DNA of 64,000 nucleotides. Origin: Phyllobacterium calauticae (lineage in GTDB: Bacteria > Pseudomonadota > Alphaproteobacteria > Rhizobiales > Rhizobiaceae). Below the pieces are notes generated by a model, which saw only the letters and a program-made list of their open reading frames with translations, made no database searches and had not been told where the DNA came from. Positions 60,912 through 64,000 of the stretch are shown here, one piece after another. Each line of letters opens with the position of its first letter. The first letter of the stretch is position 1. The position numbers were made by a program, and so were the translations under genes. The stretch covers positions 682,001 to 746,000 of the forward strand of contig NZ_JAGENB010000002.1 in the NCBI RefSeq assembly GCF_019991125.1. Direction: 5' to 3'.

Positions 60912-61736
60912 ATGGAACTTGATCCCCAAAACGCTGTCACCGCCATACAGACCGGTATTCACCAGGCAAGCGCGCTTGTTGTCACCTATTCGTTCTCGGT
61001 CCTTGGCGCCATATTGCTGCTGGTGATCGGCTACATCGTTGCCGGACTGGTGGAACGCTGGCTTTATGCCGGATTGGGGAAGGTCGGCGGCTTCGACCTG
61101 ACACTGCGCCGCTTCTTTTCAAAAATTGCCCGCTATGCGGTTCTGGGACTGGTGGCGGTCATGGTGCTCGGCCAGTTCGGCATTCAGACCGCGTCGGTCA
61201 TTGCCGCCATCGGCGCTGTCGGCCTGGCCATCGGCCTTGCCCTGCAGGGGACCCTGCAGAATATCGCGGCCGGCATCATGCTCCTGGCCTTGCGGCCGCT
61301 GCGTATCGGGGAATATGTCGAAGTCGGCAGCATTTCCGGCACGGTAGAGGAAATCGGGCTGTTTGCCACGCGCTTGCGGGCTGCGGACGGCGTCTATGTC
61401 CTCGCGCCCAATTCAACCCTTTGGACCCAGCCCGTCAAAAACTACACGCGCAACGGTGTCCGCCGCAATGACATTACACTCGGGGCCGATCATGGCGAGG
61501 ATATCGACCGGATGCGCAAGAGCCTGATGGCGCTGACCGCCAACGACAAACGCATTTTGCGGGATCCGGCCCCGCAGGTCTTCGCCTCGGATCTCACGGA
61601 TGAATCCATGGCCATCACCCTGCGATACTGGACATCGGCCAGCGATTTCGCCGCGGTGAAAGCCGATTTGACCATGGGAACGGGAGAACTGTTCTACGAC
61701 AAGAAGCCGGCAGATCAGCAAGCCGCAGGCATTTGA
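60912..61736 (+). CDS. Small mechanosensitive channel, MscS family
   Basis: 274 residues. Three helices (about 27-50, 73-95, 97-120), the third with the Gly/Ala-packed pore pattern AIGAVGLAIGLALQGTLQNIAAGIMLL, then the beta domain RPLRIGEYVEVGSISGTVEEIGLFATRLR and PNSTLW. It opens under membrane tension to release solutes on osmotic downshock. Short members of this size are common. It heads a run of four envelope-related genes. Confidence 0.9.
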   Translation: MELDPQNAVTAIQTGIHQASALVVTYSFSVLGAILLLVIGYIVAGLVERWLYAGLGKVGGFDLTLRRFFSKIARYAVLGLVAVMVLGQFGIQTASVIAAIGAVGLAIGLALQGTLQNIAAGIMLLALRPLRIGEYVEVGSISGTVEEIGLFATRLRAADGVYVLAPNSTLWTQPVKNYTRNGVRRNDITLGADHGEDIDRMRKSLMALTANDKRILRDPAPQVFASDLTDESMAITLRYWTSASDFAAVKADLTMGTGELFYDKKPADQQAAGI

Positions 61737-61738
61737 AC

Positions 61739-61763
61739 GGAACAACATCCCTCGCTTGGCGTT
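61739..61763 (+). promoter_or_regulatory. EcfG general-stress promoter
   Basis: GGAAC (61739-61743), 16-base spacer, CGTT (61760-61763): a perfect match to the alphaproteobacterial EcfG (ECF15) promoter. Transcription would begin near 61771, 40 bp before the PepSY gene. Confidence 0.75.
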
Positions 61764-61809
61764 TCCCTTGGTGAGCATGCATTTTAACAATGTTCTTTGG
61801 GAGGCTATC

Positions 61810-62124
61810 ATGTTTAAACATTTTGCTATTGCAGCCATTGCGGCGGTGACAGTCCTGTCGGCGGCCCCGTCTTTCGCGCAATCACTCGAAATCGGGCCGG
61901 GCGGTGTGCGCCTTGTCGAACCGGGTGCCGAGCGGCCCATGCGGCGCGGCATGGATATCAGCGAGCGTGAAGCAGTGCGGATCGCCCGCGCCGAAGGTTT
62001 GCGCAACGTGGATAATATTGACCGGACGAGGTCCCGTTTCATCGTGGAGGGGACAGACCGGCGCGGCAATGATGTTCGCGTCAGCGTCGACCGGCGCACG
62101 GGCGAAGTGATTTCCGTCGACTAA
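61810..62124 (+). CDS. Secreted PepSY-domain small protein
   Basis: 104 residues from ATG 61810 behind GGGAGG; a frame 18 codons longer would start inside the EcfG promoter's transcript. Signal peptide ends near SFAQ. Then a PepSY-type module: MDISEREAVRIARAEGLRNVDNIDRTRSRFIVEGTDRRGNDVRVSVDRRTGEVISVD. PepSY proteins inhibit peptidases or act as envelope chaperones in some cases. The perfect EcfG promoter 50 bp upstream makes it a general-stress protein. Confidence 0.8.
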   Translation: MFKHFAIAAIAAVTVLSAAPSFAQSLEIGPGGVRLVEPGAERPMRRGMDISEREAVRIARAEGLRNVDNIDRTRSRFIVEGTDRRGNDVRVSVDRRTGEVISVD

Positions 62125-62345
62125 CCGGCCCTTCGATCTGCATCTGACGATTTGTTGACTTGAATTGCTGCCGGTTGGCGGCTAGGACAGCCATGCACAG
62201 GACGACCTGTGTCATGGTTGCGCATGGGGACGGCCCCGTTATCTCGATTGAAGGAGATGATGGTGTCCCACACCGGACTGAATTTTTCCTATTTGACTGT
62301 CGCCGTTCCAGCCAGCTCTCATCGTCAGACCGGGCGAGGTCTGTA

Positions 62346-63095
62346 ATGGCTGGCCCTATCGAACAATTCGAAATCAAGCCGCTCGTCCGCCTGACCGAGA
62401 TCGCGGGCCATGAGATCAGCTTCACCAACTCGGCCGCCTATATGGTTCTGACCGTTGCTGTTTCCAGTGCGTTCCTGATGATTTCCACACGCAAACGCAG
62501 GCTCAATCCGGGGCGTCTGCAGTTCACGGCGGAGATGCTGTACGAGTTCGTCGCCGGCCTGCTGCGGCAGAACGCGGGTGAACTGGGGATGCGGTTCTTT
62601 CCGTTTGTCTTCTCGCTGTTCATGTTCATCCTCGTGGCAAACCTGATCGGCATGTTTCCGTATGCCTTTACGGTGACCAGCCAGATCATTGTCACCTTTG
62701 CCCTGGCAATTCTCGTTTTCCTCACGGTCACCATTTACGGCTTCCGGCGGCACGGCTTGAAATTCCTGCGGCTGTTCATGCCGTCTGGCGTGCCGGTTGT
62801 CCTCGCACCGGTGATTATCCCCATCGAGATCATTTCCTACCTGTCACGCCCGCTCAGTCATTCGGTGCGCCTGTTTGCGGTGATGCTGGCAGGACACATC
62901 ACCCTGAAAGTGTTTTCCGGCTTTGTGGCTGATCTGGTTGATGCGGGCGGCGTCGGGCTTCTGGCCGCCGTTCTGCCGCTGGCCATGGCCGTCGCTCTGA
63001 CCGGTCTTGAACTGCTGATGTCCTTCATCCAGGCCTACGTCTTCGCCATGCTCACATGCATGTATCTGAACGACGCGCTTCATCCCGGCCACTGA
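62346..63095 (+). CDS. atpB: F0 ATP synthase subunit a paralogue
   Basis: 249 residues from ATG 62346 (FxFxxE-type start [10 protein letters not shown]); no strong ribosome site, and the frame is open upstream. Five helices, with [56 protein letters not shown] holding the essential stator arginine (R175) and the C-terminal [17 protein letters not shown]. The proton half-channel residues seem kept, so it could function, but no atpE/atpF follows. A second, diverged copy of subunit a is therefore likely, beside the main F0 operon elsewhere. Confidence 0.82.
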   Translation: MAGPIEQFEIKPLVRLTEIAGHEISFTNSAAYMVLTVAVSSAFLMISTRKRRLNPGRLQFTAEMLYEFVAGLLRQNAGELGMRFFPFVFSLFMFILVANLIGMFPYAFTVTSQIIVTFALAILVFLTVTIYGFRRHGLKFLRLFMPSGVPVVLAPVIIPIEIISYLSRPLSHSVRLFAVMLAGHITLKVFSGFVADLVDAGGVGLLAAVLPLAMAVALTGLELLMSFIQAYVFAMLTCMYLNDALHPGH

Positions 63096-63123
63096 AACCA
63101 ACACCCCTGTGAAAGGAACGATC

Positions 63124-63441
63124 ATGGCATGGATCTATCTTGCCCTTGCTGGCCTGTTTGAGGTGATTTGGGCTTCCACAATGAAACAGTCCGATGGTTT
63201 CACACGGCTTGTGCCGAGTGTTATCACCATCGTCACGATGATCATCAGCTTCGGCTTGCTCGCCGTGGCGATGAAATCCCTGCCGCTCGGCACCGCCTAT
63301 GCCATCTGGACGGGTATCGGAGCGGTTGGCGCATTCCTCGTCGGCATATTCTTCCTCGGCGAAGCGGTCACGCTTTTCCGGCTTGCAAGCGTCGGCTTCA
63401 TCGTTGCGGGACTGATTGGTCTGAAACTATCGACGCTGTAG
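63124..63441 (+). CDS. sugE: SMR-family guanidinium exporter (SugE/Gdx)
   Basis: 105 residues from ATG 63124 after AAAGGAACG. Four helices with the functional glutamate E13 in [21 protein letters not shown] and the SugE-specific [23 protein letters not shown] and [10 protein letters not shown]. Very like E. coli SugE (Gdx), which exports guanidinium by proton antiport and gives some quaternary ammonium resistance. No guanidine riboswitch was recognised upstream; it is 28 bp after atpB and probably cotranscribed. Confidence 0.9.
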   Translation: MAWIYLALAGLFEVIWASTMKQSDGFTRLVPSVITIVTMIISFGLLAVAMKSLPLGTAYAIWTGIGAVGAFLVGIFFLGEAVTLFRLASVGFIVAGLIGLKLSTL

Positions 63442-63475
63442 GCAATGTTGCGAAACCCGGCGCAGATGAGCACGA

Positions 63476-64000
63476 TCACGATTTTGCGGTATCGGTCGCC
63501 GGTGTTTCGGCGCGGACGTCAACCGGTGTCTGCACAGTCTTGCCGCGCATGTTCACGATCACAACCCCGGCCAGGATGAGCATGCCGCCGAGGACCGTAC
63601 CCATTTTCGGCGGTTCGCCGGCAATGAGCCAGGCGATCAGCATGGCGATGGGGGCAATGAGGTAGAGAAAGTTTCCGGCCCGGGCGACGCCAAACGTGCC
63701 GAGCGCATAGGCCCAGCAAACCAGGCCGATTGCGGTGGGAAAAATGCCGAGGAAGCCGATCCAGCCTCGCACGGCAAGCGATGCATTGCCGGTTTGCGCT
63801 ATGGCCTGCGACAGCCATGGCGAAAGCGCGAGCGCAGCTGATATAAACATGATGGCCGCCACATGCAGGGCACCATAGCGCGAAACTAGCTGGCGCTGCA
63901 CCGTGAAGCCCGTTGCCGAGCACAACGCAGCGCCAAGTACAAAGGCGGCACCTGAGTTCAGGGTCAGCCCGCCAGCCTGTGCGCTGGCTATCAAGCCAAT
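63476..64000 (-). CDS. DMT (EamA) family exporter, C-terminal part (5' end outside window)
   Basis: Frame stays open to the window edge, so the start lies beyond 64000. The visible ~174 residues hold the second EamA repeat: ALCSATGFTVQRQLVSRY, FLGIFPTAIGLVCWAYALGTFGVARAGNFLYLIAPIAMLIAWLIAGEPPKMGTVLGGMLILAGVVIVN, followed by an unstructured Thr/Pro tail. EamA proteins export amino acids, nucleosides or other metabolites. Converges with sugE, 34 bp between stops. Confidence 0.85.
   Translation of the reverse strand: MGLIASAQAGGLTLNSGAAFVLGAALCSATGFTVQRQLVSRYGALHVAAIMFISAALALSPWLSQAIAQTGNASLAVRGWIGFLGIFPTAIGLVCWAYALGTFGVARAGNFLYLIAPIAMLIAWLIAGEPPKMGTVLGGMLILAGVVIVNMRGKTVQTPVDVRAETPATDTAKS

Noticed and set aside
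63096-63123. Guanidine riboswitch upstream of sugE
   Set aside because: Only 28 bases separate sugE from atpB and no ACGG-loop hairpin pair is present.
1-64000. CRISPR arrays, tRNA or rRNA genes, insertion sequences, prophage
   Set aside because: No spaced direct repeats, no cloverleaf with GTTCGA-type T loop, no transposase or integrase frames were found.

Overview
The window reads as chromosomal DNA of an alphaproteobacterium of the order Hyphomicrobiales (Rhizobiales), probably near the Rhizobiaceae, Phyllobacteriaceae or Brucellaceae. Pointers are the high GC with NNC/NNG codon choice, an lpiA/mprF-atvA(acvB) operon, a short second FtsZ without the C-terminal tail (FtsZ2 of rhizobia), a GGAAC-N16-CGTT promoter of the alphaproteobacterial general stress sigma factor EcfG, and a malonyl-CoA synthetase of the rhizobial type. 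I cannot name the species. There are about 67 protein genes. I see no rRNA, tRNA, CRISPR array, transposase or prophage.

Layout. 1-6026: end of a flavin reductase gene, then a compact cox/xdh maturation cluster (MoxR ATPase, VWA protein, split XdhC, fused molybdopterin-binding/MocA-like protein) and a secreted hydrolase; the molybdo-hydroxylase served probably lies left of the window. 6155-9784: lipoprotein, diacylglycerol kinase-like protein, glucoamylase-like protein, fumarylpyruvate hydrolase-like protein. 10101-14803: unknown protein, then lysyl-phosphatidylglycerol synthase (lpiA/mprF) overlapping its partner atvA. 14950-19057: two LysR regulators with adjacent transporters (TDT family, bile-acid symporter-like). 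19054-20853: an EAL-CBS-GGDEF protein cut by one in-frame amber codon. 21001-30403: ClC channel, phosphatase, GntR regulator with an omega-aminotransferase, OmpA protein, LysR. 30454-38753: TRAP transporter with GntR regulator, MFS transporter, VOC protein, HAD phosphatase, two palindromic repeat elements, matB.

38916-44440: PsiF-like protein, a CmlA/FloR-like phenicol exporter behind a short leader ORF and hairpin, an AhpD-like protein, MetQ-MetN-MetI methionine ABC transporter. 44437-49652: flavin-dependent monooxygenase and a complete OsmU-type (YehZYXW) osmoprotectant ABC transporter. 49863-56925: hemolysin III, exported repeat protein, an unidentified structured RNA candidate (52049-52222), diguanylate cyclase, and a response regulator / molybdopterin-fold protein / histidine kinase operon. 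57043-64000: TetR regulator with two operator copies, DUF1127 protein, GST, YqjI-like PadR regulator, FtsZ2, then mscS, a PepSY protein under an EcfG promoter, an orphan atpB paralogue, SugE/Gdx, and the end of a DMT exporter.

Most promising for follow-up: the RNA at 52049-52222 (long closing helix and mutually exclusive pairing), the putative translational attenuator of the phenicol exporter, the covarying palindromic pair that writes the C-terminus of MatB, the amber-split EAL-CBS-GGDEF gene, the orphan F0 subunit a, and the three-gene signalling operon with a molybdopterin-fold partner. Everything was read by eye; no similarity search or folding program was run.
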